Origin: Bathynomus jamesi
Taxonomy: Eukaryota > Arthropoda > Malacostraca > Isopoda > Cirolanidae
Direction of reading: 5' to 3'
Assembly (NCBI GenBank): GCA_023014485.1
Contig: JAJOZX010000923.1
Location: forward strand, 232,501-296,500
Length of the DNA stretch: 64,000 nt
A model generated the notes under the pieces. It had not been told where the DNA came from. It searched no databases and saw nothing but the letters and a program-made list of their open reading frames with translations. Shown here piece by piece: positions 9,978 through 21,284 of this stretch. The stretch's first letter is position 1; each line of letters begins with the position of its first letter. Position numbers and translations under genes: made by a program.

Positions 9978-10357
9978 GAGGGTGTCTCAGAAGTCGCGCA
10001 CCATAGGCTTTATTCAGATTTACCAGTCGAAATGGTTTATAAGTGATGTTTAATTACAATTTATGCTCGAATAATAAAATTAATAGTATGTACAGTTAAT
10101 CGAGAGAAGCTATCTTAAAATAAATGAATTGAATGAAGCTACATTAGCCAAATGGCGTCTCAGAAATCGCACACCATTGGCTAATGTAGCTTCATTCAGT
10201 TTAATTATTTTAAGATAGCTTTTTGATTAACTGTACATACTATTAATTTTATTATTCGAACATAAATTGTAATTAAACATCACTTATAAACCATTTCGAC
10301 TCGTAAACCTCGTAAATCTGAATAAAGCCTATGATGCGTGACTTCTGAGACACCCTG
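9978..10357. mobile_element. mariner-type fold-back MITE, 380 bp
   Basis: Ends (G/C)AGGGTGTCTCAGAAGTC are flanked by TA (9976-9977 and 10358-10359). The two halves are near-perfect inverted copies for about 170 bp. The 35-bp centre carries a third copy of the end motif (GGCGTCTCAGAAATCGC, near 10,155). No coding capacity. Confidence 0.88.
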
Positions 10358-10369
10358 TATATCTGGAAT

Positions 10370-10620
10370 ACGAGCGCCCTACGAAGAGCGAGATCCCATC
10401 AGAATTCATTCCGGGACCTCTGACGCGGAGTCCCGGGCACTTACCATTATGCTAAGACAGGATAAAAGTGCATATTTCATTATCCGAGGGAAACACCAGC
10501 ACTTTCATGCCCAGAGGTGTTTTTACGTGTCAATCCCCCTGCACTCAAGTTAATGGACAGTATTCAATTCAAATCTATCTGGGTAGCACGAGGTACCAAT
10601 AGACAGAAATATAAGCACGT
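10370..10620 (-). mobile_element. tRNA-like repeat (family E), copy 1
   Basis: On the minus strand TTAGCATAATGGTAAGTGC is A-box-like. Flanking blocks, CCCCCTGCACTC(A/G)AGTTAA and an AATTCAAATCTAT-like block, are shared with 36,045-36,290. In both copies the shared non-tRNA block lies upstream of the tRNA-like part. Confidence 0.65.
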
Positions 10621-10651
10621 GCCACGCGCACATTTAGCTATACAATATATA

Positions 10652-12124
10652 CAGGGTGTTTCACAATCGGTCTGCCATACTTTGGGGGGTGATATCGAGT
10701 AAAAAAGTTAATACAACATAGGTGCTATTTCCAACCATTGCGGAGCTACGGACGTTTTAAGGTGCACGGAAAAAAATAAACGAGAGTATTAATTTGCTAT
10801 ATTTATTGCTACATTTTATGAGATACATCTTTTAAATGTTCAAAATGTCCGCCTCGGTTTTCAATGCACAGCCTTGCTCGTTCCAAACAAGAATTCACTG
10901 CCCATTGAATCATTTCGGGGTGTTCTCGTATGTAAGTAGTGGCATCCGACGCAAGAATTCCTCTCTCGTTTGTACTTTGGTCTTGTAGACCATCTCTTTC
11001 ATAAGGCCTCATAAAAAGAAATCTAACGGGGTTAGGTCCGGAGATCTCGGGTGGCCACGATATTGGACCAGCACGACCAATCCAACGATTCCCGTACCGC
11101 TGATTCAAGTAATCTGTAATATGACGACCAAAATGTGGTGGCGCACCATCGTGCTGAAAGAAATCCTGCGCCTTGTCTCCAAGGGCATGTCCTCCATCAA
11201 AAGTGGCAATTCGTTCGTCAGGAGGTTCAGATAAATATCAGCAGTTAATCGTTGTTCCAAAACGAACGGTCCAATCAGCTGATCTCCAATTACACCGCAC
11301 CAAACATTCACCGAGAATCGATGTTGGAAGTTTCGTTCAACGATACCGTGGGGATTATGGCGGACCACAAGTGAGAATTTCGTCTATTCTTAATTCCATC
11401 CCGAATGAATTGTGCTTTATCACTAAACAGTATGCGATTAAGAATTTGGCGATGCACAACCATCCACTGGCAAAATTGAACAAGTTTATCGTAATCATCT
11501 GGTTGAAGAGCTTGCGTACGTTGCAAATGATAGGGATACAAACCCGCATCATGTATGGTTCGTCATATACGCTGTGCGGATTCAGCAATTCGTCTAGAAA
11601 TCCTTCGAACACTGGTAGTTGGGCTACGTTGTGCTAGGTCCAGTATGCGCTACTCCACAGCAACGGGCCGTCGTGCTACATGTTCTTGGTTACGTGGGAC
11701 GATTGTCCTTGTTTCCCTTAATCTCTGGTGTGTGTTACTAAACACTCGCCTGTTCGGTGTTCGGCAGTTCGGAAAACGTCTTCGATATTTTTCAACTGCC
11801 GCTCTGCTGTTACCATCACAGAATCCATAAATGAAATGGATATCAGCGTATTCAGCGGGTGTGAACCGTTGATTCATTTTGATTGTTCACCTTAGCGCAA
11901 CACAGTGTCTCGTATCATGAAATAAAAACTGAGGATTAGTAGTGGTAACTTCGTTAACCGAAACAACCACCAGTGCTACCATCTATGGAATTACACACAA
12001 GTAGGGACTTGCACATCTTCAAACTTCTGTAGCTCCGCAACAGTTGGAAATAGCACATATGTTGCATTAACTTTTTAACTCGATATCACCTCCCAAAGTA
12101 TGGCAGATCGGTTGTAAAACACCC

Positions 12125-12126
<2 letters not shown>
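10652..12126 (-). mobile_element. DD41D-type mariner, ~100-bp TIRs
   Basis: Long inverted ends begin CAGGGTGTTTCACAATCGGT and CAGGGTGTTTTACAACCGAT and extend about 100 bp. The left side is flanked by TA; the right flank reads TG where a microsatellite begins. The transposase inside is in pieces. Confidence 0.9.
10809..11877 (-). pseudogene. DD41D transposase, multiply frameshifted
   Basis: Begins [20 protein letters not shown] (11,877), the N-terminal helix-turn-helix of this arthropod family. The frame breaks near 11,650 and recovers in two others. The core shows RILFSDKAQF (first Asp), FFQHDGAPPHF (second Asp), NRWIGRAGPISWPP, then a scrambled stretch where SPDLTPLDFFLWG is expected (ISGPNPVRFLFM). 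The third Asp is lost. It ends near SHKM at 10,809. The element is dead. Confidence 0.85.

Positions 12127-12206
<80 letters not shown>
12127..12206. repeat. (TA)n microsatellite, ~80 bp
   Basis: Pure TA run squeezed between two DD41D elements. Confidence 0.95.
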
Positions 12207-12209
<3 letters not shown>

Positions 12210-12788
12210 GGTCATCAAAACAAGACGCTCTAATTTGAATTGCTTATATTATAAAGTATTTCAATTACAACACTGGTTCTGGTGTCAAAACAACAGTGAA
12301 GCACGGGAGATTTTATTCATGTGAAAACATTTTCAATATGTGATCCCTGTGCCTCCCTATGTTGTTCTTGAGTTCCTTACTGAATATTTTCATGATAGGG
12401 TTATCTCGAATCGCTATCCTGGACGCTTTTGATTTGCATGGTTCTGGCCACTGTACTCACCAGATTTGAATCCATGTGATTATTTCTTATGGGGATTCGT
12501 TAAGGACAATGTGTACACGAATAATCCACATACGGTCGAACAATTAAAGGTAAAAATTAGAGCTTCTGTGGAGAGCATCACTGATGAAACACATGTTCGG
12601 GTTATGGAAAATTTCAGTAGACGTTTGCAAATGGTGTTGGATACACAGGGATCATATTGAAAATGTTTTCGCATGAATAAAATCTCCCGTGCTTCATTGT
12701 TGTTGTGACACCAGAACCAGTGTTGTAATTGAAATACTTTAATAAATATAAGCAATTCAAATTGGAGCGTCTTTTTTTGATGACTCGA
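12207..12788 (+). mobile_element. DD41D-type mariner, internally deleted, ~135-bp TIRs
   Basis: Ends TCGGGTCATCAAAACAAGAC and, inverted, TCGAGTCATCAAAAAAAGAC are flanked by TA. The inverted similarity runs about 135 bp at each side. Only the C-terminal end of the transposase remains between them. Confidence 0.88.
12385..12660 (+). pseudogene. mariner transposase C-terminal remnant
   Basis: Contains YFHDRVISNRYPGR, then after a break PLYSPDLNPCDYFLWGFVKD with the third catalytic Asp, and ends VRVMENFSRRLQMVLDTQGS. The DNA-binding domain and the first two catalytic residues are absent. Confidence 0.85.
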
Positions 12789-13204
12789 TATTTAGATGTG
12801 TGTGTGTGTGTGTACGTACACAACTAGGCATAAGTGAGGTCGAGTTTGTATGAATTCACAGATGTACTGGGGGTAATTTTTCGTGAAGTAACACTTTTGG
12901 TACCTCGAAACATCAAAACATTTATAGAAAAATGTACAAACGTTTTTATTGTCAGAAAAAAGCTGTTAGTCCTAATTAAGTTAGGTTAGGTTACGTTAAG
13001 TTAGGGTAGGCTAAATTAACCAGTACCTCACTCTTTAATGACTTAACAGAAAACTACCTTCGAGTCCTCAATTGCGTCTCAAGCATTTATCGCCACTCTC
13101 TGTTCGATGGCACGTAGGTTAGGTGAAGTTATATTACTGTTGGTTAGGTTAATGAGCTTTTTAGATATATGGATTTAAAAAGGTCGGTACTTTTGCGGAG
13201 ACGA

Positions 13205-13239
<35 letters not shown>

Positions 13240-13740
13240 TTGAAAATACTGTACTGGAGGTTCAAAATGAAGCAAAAACCCCAACTATTTGCAATTATAG
13301 TTTGCAAACTCAGTAAAATCCACAAGACTTGTTAAGGAAAAAGTTAAAAAGAGGCAAAAGTGTAAAATTAGATAATTATTGACTGGAAAATAACTTCAGA
13401 CACATTTAGAGATTAACTTTTAACATTTCTTCGATTTTAAAGGTGAAGCGCCAACAAACCATACTGAGCGTGGCCATAAAATTAGGATGAAAATGAGTGT
13501 GAAATAGCGTAGTGTTTTTTTTAATTATTTCTCTTTCGTGTATATCGTCTGTTGGTTTAATTCTGCTAATTTTTAACGGATAAGTTAAAGTAAAAAGTGA
13601 GATAATTAAATATGTACTGTTGATAGTGAGTGGAAAGGCGTTTGTTTACCGGTTATAAAATGGGCGTGGCATTTGTCACGTATCACGAGTTGACTAATAG
13701 TATTTATTACACTCGTTCCGGCAGAAGAGATATCGTATTC
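12789..13740. other. intergenic; (TG)n and degenerate TTAGG-like words
   Basis: Contains (TG)n at about 12,798-12,812 and 13,207-13,236, and scattered GTTAGGTTAGG-like words near 12,975-13,015. No coding frame, TIR or RNA was recognised. Confidence 0.5.
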
Positions 13741-13741
13741 T

Positions 13742-13916
13742 GGTTTTTTTTTTTTTTTTTGCATTGTGTAACTTCCTTCGCAACATTTATGGGAACCTAC
13801 AGCTTTACGTGGGATCCGAACCCCACCAAGGAAGATCCAAAGAAGTAAATTAATCAATAAAATTTGAAGTTCGACCCGAGACTCGAACTCAGAACCTTCA
13901 AATTAGGAAAACACCG
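13742..13916 (-). mobile_element. SINE (family A), minus strand, poly-A tail
   Basis: On the minus strand a B-box-like GTTCGAGTCTCGG is followed by a body with GGTTCGGATCCCACGTAAAG and TGCGAAGGAAGTTACA, then a run of about 17 A. The same body follows a 5S-like head at 20,045 and 30,550 and is recognisable at 46,975-47,050. Confidence 0.75.
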
Positions 13917-14040
13917 GCCGTAACTCAGTGAATGACGCCGTTTCCAAATAAGTGAAGACACTGAGGTCGGGGTTCGAATCCCGATGATGCTGGTAATAAT
14001 AATAGTAATAGTAATAATAATAAAAATACAGAAGTTAGAG
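13917..14040 (+). mobile_element. tRNA-like SINE (family B)
   Basis: GTAACTCAGTGAATGACGC then, about 45 bp on, GGGGTTCGAATCCCGATGAT (strong B box) followed by a TAATAATAA tail. It closely resembles 46,765-46,855 in the opposite orientation. Confidence 0.72.
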
Positions 14041-14042
14041 CA

Positions 14043-14043
<1 letters not shown>

Positions 14044-14082
<39 letters not shown>
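14044..14082. repeat. (TA)n microsatellite
   Basis: Pure TA run just after the SINE tail. Confidence 0.9.
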
Positions 14083-14085
<3 letters not shown>

Positions 14086-14202
14086 GTTTGAAACTACAGG
14101 TAACCACAATTCAACAGTGTTCCAGCCTGGCACACGAGAATGAAAGTGGCAAATTGGAAGACAATTGGATTATGCATGGTCACTTACAGCTTCAAAACAC
14201 TA

Positions 14203-15210
<1,008 letters not shown>

Positions 15211-15241
15211 CTAGGATTTTCCGCACCTTTTAAAACAATTT

Positions 15242-16480
15242 TTGGCTTTCTCTTCTAAGTTACCTCATTTCTGCGGTTTCCCGGAAGTGCAAAAGCCACT
15301 TGTACCACTGAGACCAATTATATCCAACACAGCCAGTGCTTATTATAAACTTACCAAGTGGCTCCCAAAAAATCTCTCCTTTTCACTAGGTAATATTTCT
15401 AATGTCCATATAACAAATTCGACAAATTTTATTAATAAAATTAGTAATATCGATTTTGAGGGAAACAAATAATTAGGTTTGATTTAGTCTCTCTTTTTAT
15501 TAAAGTTCCTATCGAGACTACTTTGGAATACTTCGAAGAGGTTCTCATTGAAAACGGCATTCAATTTACCTAACCACTTCCCTTTTTATAAGATCAATTA
15601 GACTGTGTTGGTCACATTTTTTTTTCACTTTTAACGATTTATTTTTTTTCCCCAGAAGGAAGAACTCAGCAATGGCTCTCTCGCCCCTCCCCCTTTCAAT
15701 TACCTTTTGTAATACATTTATGGAATTATTCGAAAGGAAGTTTTTCCTAATGCTACTGATTCATGTTCGTTCTCCTTCTTGCAGAATACGATCCTAATAG
15801 CATTCTCGACCGATTAAATAATATCTCATCCTCTATGAAGTTTACTGGAGAGGTTGAACAGAATTAAAAAAAATCCCTTTTTTGTATATTCAAGTTATAA
15901 ATCCAATAATAATAAAAGTGAGTTTACTGTTTTCAGAAAAGCCACTCATTTCAATTCTTATTTTTATTGGCTTTCGTCTCGGAGTTCCTTTACAAAGAGA
16001 GACATCCTTATTCGTATGTTTTTAAGAGCTTTTAGAATTTGCAGCTCCTCCTATTTGGAAGCTGAGTTCGCTTATATTAAAGAAACTTTTGCTAAATTAC
16101 GTTACCATCATATTTTTATTGAAAAAGTACTTGGTGATATTAGAAATTTTTTTTAATTCTAACGCCTCTAATAAGGATTCTAGGCATGTTTTAATTGTTC
16201 CTTTCAGTTCCGAGCCATTTCGTATGAGTTTGCCATCCGGTCTTCATACGGTTTCTAAAGTATCTTTCACTACTTTTTTACGAAGGAACCAACCACCGGA
16301 GCGGGCCTCTAACACTGGGGTTTACTAAATCCCATGTTTGAATTGCTCTAAATATTATATTGGTGAGACCATTGTCTTTAATTAAACGTTGTTTTTATCA
16401 ACATAAATATAATCTAAATATTGCAGATTTGATACCTCAACCATGCATAAAAAAAACATCGCTTAGAATGTAACCATAGT
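15242..16480 (+). pseudogene. Penelope RT + GIY-YIG endonuclease, frameshifted
   Basis: A reverse transcriptase of the telomerase-related Penelope type, linked to a GIY-YIG nuclease that nicks target DNA. RT pieces are GFPEVQKPLVPLRPIISNTA and NSTNFINKI (15,280-15,450). Then come FTVFRKATHFNSYFYWLSSR and RAFRICSSSYLEAEF (15,920-16,080). The nuclease is visible as NTGVY (16,311 on), CLNCSKYYIGET and, one frame over, SLIKRCFYQHKYNLN. The catalytic RT stretch with the YxDD-type motif was not found between 15,490 and 15,850. Several stops and shifts: not functional. Confidence 0.85.
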
Positions 16481-16734
16481 ATAAATATTAATAATAATAA
16501 TTCCTATCTTCTTCTTAATGCTAAGAATAGTGATAAGGAAAAATTGGTTGAGTCCGATTTGATAAAAAAACACCGATAATTTTAATGTAAAAAACGATCT
16601 ATTTTCCTTAGATATTTTTAGACAACTTTTATTTATCCAAAGAATCTTCTATACGGTCTGTATCCAGACGTTTTCAGTTGCCAGAGGCATAACTCTCTTC
16701 TGTATGCCCATTTCTATCACTTCAGTTTTTATTC

Positions 16735-16770
16735 CCGCCTGAATGAAGAAGCAAGTACCTTCGAAAGGCT
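16735..16770 (+). ncRNA. degenerate hammerhead-like motif in Penelope 3' region
   Basis: CTGAATGA (one base more than CTGANGA), a GAAG/CTTC hairpin with a 7-nt loop, then GAAA. Penelope-like elements are known to carry hammerhead ribozymes in their terminal regions. The extra base makes activity doubtful. Confidence 0.4.
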
Positions 16771-16887
16771 TCGCAGTTGCCTTTTAATTTAATATTAATT
16801 CTTTTAAATTTTCTTTTGGGGATTTTACTATTTTATTGAATTTACACCCTTATAGGGTTTTCTAAATTATAAATATATATGCACATA

Positions 16888-17082
16888 ATGGCATTCATAA
16901 GTATTCGTACAGAGAAATATTTCAATTATATTCGTCCTTATCTTTTGTACCAAGCATAGAATAGTTAGGAAAAGTTTACTGTTCTTTTAGAAAATAAAGA
17001 AAAATAATAAAGAAAAACAATTAAAATGGAAAGGACGAATATAACTGAAATATTTCTCTGTACGAATACTTATAAGTGCCAC
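16888..17082. mobile_element. Tc1-type MITE, 195 bp
   Basis: Inverted ends share ATAAGTATTCGTACAGAG and continue through ATTCGTCCTT. TA flanks both sides. The end sequence matches the Tc1 relic at 47,528-49,237, its likely source family. Confidence 0.82.
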
Positions 17083-17088
17083 TATATA

Positions 17089-17314
17089 CACGGTGAACCA
17101 AAAGTAGGTGGACAGTAGGTTGAATACGGTTTGTGTTATATTATATTATAACTATGGTGTTCATTATAACTCTGGTGTTTGTGTTTTATTATATTAAATA
17201 TTATAACTAAATTTATTTAAATTTTATTTTGTATTATAGTATACAAAAAAATTAAATATGTATTCTCAAAATAAACGTTATCATTTACTGTCCACCTACA
17301 TTTGGTTCACCCTA
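17089..17314. mobile_element. mariner-type MITE M2, copy 1
   Basis: Ends CGGTGAACCAAAAGTAGGTG and, inverted, GGGTGAACCAAATGTAGGTG lie in TA-rich sequence. Nearly identical to 17,539-17,764, with a single difference noticed. Confidence 0.88.
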
Positions 17315-17328
17315 TATATAATATATAT

Positions 17329-17517
17329 AATGCAAACCCACAAGGAAAGAGAAAAATGATTCCAAGGCCTTTCGTGTATTCAGAAGTACACCTTGTCAGG
17401 GAATAACGAAGTGTACTTCTGAATACACGAAAGGCCTTGGAATCATTTTTCTTTTTCCTTGTAGGTTTGCATCATTCATTCATTTCACGTGTTTAATTGT
17501 GAAATTCATCCCATATA
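17329..17517. repeat. fold-back repeat with hammerhead-like motifs, copy 1
   Basis: Two arms in inverted orientation (about 17,331-17,398 and 17,405-17,471) share GAAAGGCCTTGGAATCATTT. The outer segment TTCACGTGTTTAATTGTGAA and a (TA)n tail follow on the right. The minus-strand motif in the left arm reads CTGACAA, GTGTA/TACAC hairpin, GAAA: one core base (G to A) away from consensus. The right arm has lost the CTGA part. Confidence 0.7.
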
Positions 17518-17538
17518 TATATATATATATATATATAT

Positions 17539-17764
17539 CACGGTGAACCAAAAGTAGGTGGACAGTAGGTTGAATACGGTTTGTGTTATATTATATTATA
17601 ACTATGGTGTTCATTATAACTATGGTGTTTGTGTTTTATTATATTAAATATTATAACTAAATTTATTTAAATTTTATTTTGTATTATAGTATACAAAAAA
17701 ATTAAATATGTATTCTCAAAATAAACGTTATCATTTACTGTCCACCTACATTTGGTTCACCCTA
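17539..17764. mobile_element. mariner-type MITE M2, copy 2
   Basis: Near-identical twin of 17,089-17,314 in the same orientation, again in TA-rich sequence. Confidence 0.88.
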
Positions 17765-17993
17765 TAATATATATATATATAAATATATATATTATATTAC
17801 ATGCTTCTATTCAAGAGTTTAAATTAAATTTTTCAGCCAAATGTAAATTGTTCTCAAGTATAAAGAGAAATCGTAAGTAAATTACGCCTTTCTCCTATAT
17901 TTATCCCTCGAGGAACAGTAGAGTCCGTGAAAGTAGCTCAATTATGTTAAATAAATTAACCAGATATGTGCGTAAAAGGGTCTTTCGAATGCG

Positions 17994-18037
<44 letters not shown>

Positions 18038-18211
18038 CACACACAATGAATTGTGCAGCAGACCGACTCTTTTGAAGCTGTTGCTGTCTAAACCAAAGCT
18101 GCAGTGAAAAAGAATTCGAGATTCAGTTGATTGATTATTCAGGGAGGGTGATGCAGCGAGAGATACAATGGAAATGGTGTTCAGGAGCAAATGGATCATG
18201 AAGAATATGTA
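17765..18211. other. intergenic with (TA)n 17,998-18,031
   Basis: No convincing gene. A 98-codon minus frame here is largely TA-repeat read-through and has no recognisable domain. Confidence 0.5.
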
Positions 18212-18418
18212 AAGTTTCGGTAAAAAGTTCGCCAACAAACATAATATTTCTTAAAAAATATAAAAAAAATTACTAATTAGTAAAGATTAAGTTTTATTTA
18301 CGAAATTTTATTACCATCATCAAAATTAATGTAACAACCAACTCAAAATAGAATATTAAAAATTGGTAATTTTTAGTTTTTTTACAAATTTTTCTAGGCG
18401 AACTTTTTTCCGAAACTG
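18212..18418. mobile_element. mariner-type MITE, 207 bp
   Basis: Inverted ends AAGTTTCGGTAAAAAGTTCG and CAGTTTCGGAAAAAAGTTCG, with TA on each side (18,210-18,211 and 18,419-18,420). No coding capacity. Confidence 0.78.
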
Positions 18419-18753
18419 TATGTTCCCCCAAGTATAAGTACTGTTTCTTATAATGTAAAATAACAAAGGAAAAGAGTACAAAAATGGATTATTATTTTAT
18501 CATCAACTGGATATTAGGATAAAAGAAATACAAATGTAGAAGTTTATATACATTTTGTACTTTACGATACAAAAGTTTATTTTTTTGTTAAATATAAGTA
18601 AAGTGTATCTTATTTGAAGGATCTAACAGGCATCCTTCATTATTATAAATAATACAATTATTTTTATTTATTAAGATGCGTCTATTTACAAAGCAGTTTT
18701 CCACTTAATCACAAATATTCATTAGCAATTATTTTGACAAACGAAATTTACTG

Positions 18754-18754
<1 letters not shown>
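18419..18754. other. AT-rich intergenic, nothing recognised
   Basis: No frame or repeat structure stands out. Confidence 0.5.
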
Positions 18755-18826
<72 letters not shown>

Positions 18827-18842
18827 TGTGTGTGTGTGTGTG
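18755..18842. repeat. (TA)n(TG)n compound microsatellite
   Basis: TA followed by about 65 bp of TG with one interruption. Confidence 0.95.
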
Positions 18843-19300
18843 TAGCGGCAGAGACGTCTTCAAATACTTTCGCGATTCCTACGTGACAATAAATCTGCTG
18901 TTCCATCGACACAGCCGCGACCAAGATGACGTCACATTGCGAGACTCCCTTAAGCTTTCCTTCTGCCCTGAACGTCACGCCTCGACCTCGTTATACGGGA
19001 CTCCCGGGCACAACGCCTCGATCGCATCTCACCTCGTTCTCCAGTGACATGAGAGATCTCACCACGTAACAATGTGTAAGAGGCCCCATTGGCCTGGAGT
19101 CATTCACCTAACTTTATATAAAGACTTTCATTACTTCGCGCGTTATTATAATATTGAAGTCATTATTCAAGTGAACACTTATACATTTCAACTAAACTTG
19201 CATTCAGACAATTACAACCTTTATTTGACTTACTTATACAGTATATAATTTATTTTGTTTAATAAAGAAAGAAAACTCACATTTGATCTGAAAAGATCAT
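18843..19300 (+). mobile_element. solo-LTR-like unit
   Basis: A GC-rich block starting TGTAGCGGCAGAG, then TTTATATAAAGAC (TATA box near 19,115), then AATAAAG (near 19,260), then a GTGACCCC word like the sequence after many Gypsy LTRs. The order U3, TATA, polyadenylation signal fits an LTR. No second LTR or internal genes were seen. Confidence 0.5.
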
Positions 19301-19378
19301 AGTGACCCCAGCCTCAAGCAATCATAATCATAGATATTAACACTTAACCTAATTAACATTATTATAGTGCCAACGAGG

Positions 19379-19380
<2 letters not shown>

Positions 19381-19412
<32 letters not shown>
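19381..19412. repeat. (TA)n microsatellite
   Basis: Adjacent to the fold-back hammerhead-like repeat. Confidence 0.9.
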
Positions 19413-19414
<2 letters not shown>

Positions 19415-19584
19415 ACCCACAAGGAAAAGGAAAAATGATTCCAGGGCCTTTCGTTATTCAACAGTATACCTCATTTCCTGACGAGGTGTACTGTTGAATA
19501 CACGAAAGGCCTTGGAATAATTTTTTTTTTCTGTGTGGGTTTGCATCATTCATTTATTTCACGTGTTTAAATGTGAAATTCATC

Positions 19585-19588
<4 letters not shown>
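19413..19588 (+). repeat. fold-back repeat with hammerhead-like motifs, copy 2
   Basis: Two inverted arms (about 19,414-19,470 and 19,480-19,546) followed by ATCATTCATTTATTTCACG, a GTGAAATTCATCCC end and (TA)n. The plus arm contains a complete hammerhead core. Confidence 0.75.
19473..19518 (+). ncRNA. hammerhead ribozyme-like motif, full core
   Basis: Core CTGACGA (19,478-19,484), helix II GTGTA/TACAC with an 8-nt loop (19,486-19,503), GAAA (19,504-19,507). A minimal helix III (AG..CU) leads to a C-U-U cleavage triplet, and helix I pairs ATTTC with GGAAT. All conserved core bases are present. The very short helix III is like the Penelope-type hammerheads, which work mainly as dimers. Confidence 0.65.
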
Positions 19589-19635
<47 letters not shown>

Positions 19636-19680
19636 TAGACTATATATATACATATACATATATATATATATATATACACA
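19589..19680. repeat. (TA)n microsatellite block
   Basis: TA tracts with short interruptions. Confidence 0.9.
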
Positions 19681-19929
19681 CTCCAGTGTGATAGCTGACC
19701 TTAGTAAGTATGCAGTCGTGATAAGATGATCTTATTTGTGGGAAATGAAAAAGAAAATGCGATCGCTTTGGATGAACAATAAGCTAAAGTAATTTCAATT
19801 TCACTCTTTCGACTTTCTTTTTTTTCATTATGCGACTCTTTGCAAGTCGAGGCGTCGAACCAGAATGGGTTTTGCATTTATTCTTATTAAGATACATCCA
19901 ATACGTCTTGACACGATATTACATTTTAA

Positions 19930-20130
19930 AGGCAACTTTGTCGTAACACCGCTGCCTATCGATTAGCGATGTTAGGTGGTATTGGGTCTGGAGAGTACTT
20001 GGATGAGAGACCCTCCTCCGCATCCAGCTTATGTAGCGACCCATGGTTCGGATCCCACGTAAAGCTGTATATTCCCTCCGTCCTACGACCTTAAATGTTA
20101 CGAAGAAGGTTAAACAACCCCATCAAACAA
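19930..20130 (+). mobile_element. 5S rRNA-derived SINE, copy 1
   Basis: GGGTCTGGAGAGTACTTGGA then TGAGAGACC matches the 5S rRNA internal promoter (GGGCCTGGTTAGTACTTGGA). The body that follows, with GGTTCGGATCCCACGTAAAG, is the one shared with the tRNA-headed SINE at 13,742. It ends near TTAAACAACCCC. Confidence 0.78.
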
Positions 20131-20680
20131 ACATCTTCAAAGTCAGTAAGTAGTATGGTGGTATCTTGCTGGAAATTTTGGGGGACAGATCTGGTACGGC
20201 AACTTTGCAGTGACGTCATAGTGAAGTGAAATGAGCGGAAAATTCAAACAAAAATTTTAATTTTGCGTGAAAAATTACGCAGACGACGCTGGTGATTGTT
20301 CTGCAACACTGCAGTATTACAAAAAGCTTTAAGGAAAAGGGTATAGAAAGGTAAAAAATATCAAAATTAGTATAACGGGCAAAATGTGGTGAAAGGGAGG
20401 TAGAATTAAAAGGATAAGAGAGGATAAAAAGAGTTAAAAGAGCGTGTAGAAATAAAGAGAAAGGGAAATTTAGCAATGAGTAGACGAGCGTAGACATAGC
20501 AACGGTAACCTAGCAACGCTTAAACACGGAAGAGGGTGCACTCACAATGCGCGTCCAGTCCATCATGAGAAATGCAGGTTGATAACTGTACCCTTGCGCA
20601 AAGCACTAGCTTTGTAGGTCGGGAGGAGAGCCCAAGAGGGTTCACTCTGCAAGAACATACCAGCGCCTTATTATTATTAT
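20131..20680. other. intergenic, nothing recognised
   Basis: A minus frame of 93 codons here lacks a recognisable domain. I see no structured repeat. Confidence 0.45.
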
Positions 20681-20802
20681 TATTATGATTGTTATTATTA
20701 TTATTTTTATTATTGTTGTTATTATTATTATTATAATTCCCAAAGAGTTAATTATTATTATTATAATTCCCAAAGAGTTAATTATTATTATTATTATTAT
20801 TA
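20681..20802. repeat. (ATT)n with an embedded 30-bp duplication
   Basis: ATT repeats. The unit AATTCCCAAAGAGTTAATTA plus ATT copies occurs twice in tandem (about 20,735-20,790). Confidence 0.85.
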
Positions 20803-20849
20803 AATAGACAGACTCATTCGTTCCTGAAGGGAAAATATTTTGTCCTTTG

Positions 20850-21130
20850 ATGTTTGCATGTTGGAGTGGTCATCACGCTCAGTAGTATGACCGCAAAACG
20901 GACGAGTGCAAATCATTGCAAGGTTGATCAAATGTTGAAAAGGGGGAGGAGGAGGGTTGGCACCCATGGGGGAGGGGTATGCAAGCAAGGGGAGGGTGTT
21001 TAGCCCCAAGCTGCATGAAGGGGGGAGAGGGGGTTGAAGAGAGGCCCGGGAGAATGACCTCCCTCCAAAAGGGGTACCCTTACCTGACCTGGGAAGGTAA
21101 CCTAAAAGAGAGAGAGGGAGGACAGAGGAG
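20850..21130 (+). repeat. G-rich dispersed repeat R2, copy 1
   Basis: Matches 29,895-30,190 in inverted orientation: ACCGCAAAACGGACGAGTGC, GGTTGGCACCCATGGGGGA, CCCCAAGCTGCATGAAGG and a GAGAGAGAGG end. Family not recognised. Confidence 0.75.
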
Positions 21131-21194
21131 GAGAGAAGAGCTTTTCGCTGGCATATCTCGTCGCTTACTAAAGCTCTTGGCAGCCTCAGTTGAC

Positions 21195-21284
21195 TAAGAA
21201 GTCTTAACCAGCCAGTTGGCTTAATCTAGCTTAGAAGGCTTAATTGGCTTAGAAGGCTTAATCAGCCAGTTGTCTTGTTTAGAA

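Larger units (their letters stand above)
15230..16800 (+). mobile_element. Penelope-like element, decayed
   Basis: Carries, in order and in shifted frames, a Penelope-type reverse transcriptase and a GIY-YIG endonuclease, followed by a 3' region with a hammerhead-like motif (about 16,739-16,766). The 5' part of the gene is missing. Confidence 0.85.

Noticed and set aside
12970..13015. TTAGG-like telomere array
   Set aside because: Words such as GTTAGGTTAGGTTACGTTAAG are irregular; only 54,608-54,647 is a clean TTAGG array.
19930..20060. Possible 5S rRNA gene
   Set aside because: Only the internal promoter part matches 5S; the rest is the shared SINE body.
20216..20497. 93-codon minus frame
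   Set aside because: Low-complexity hydrophobic composition and no recognisable domain or context.
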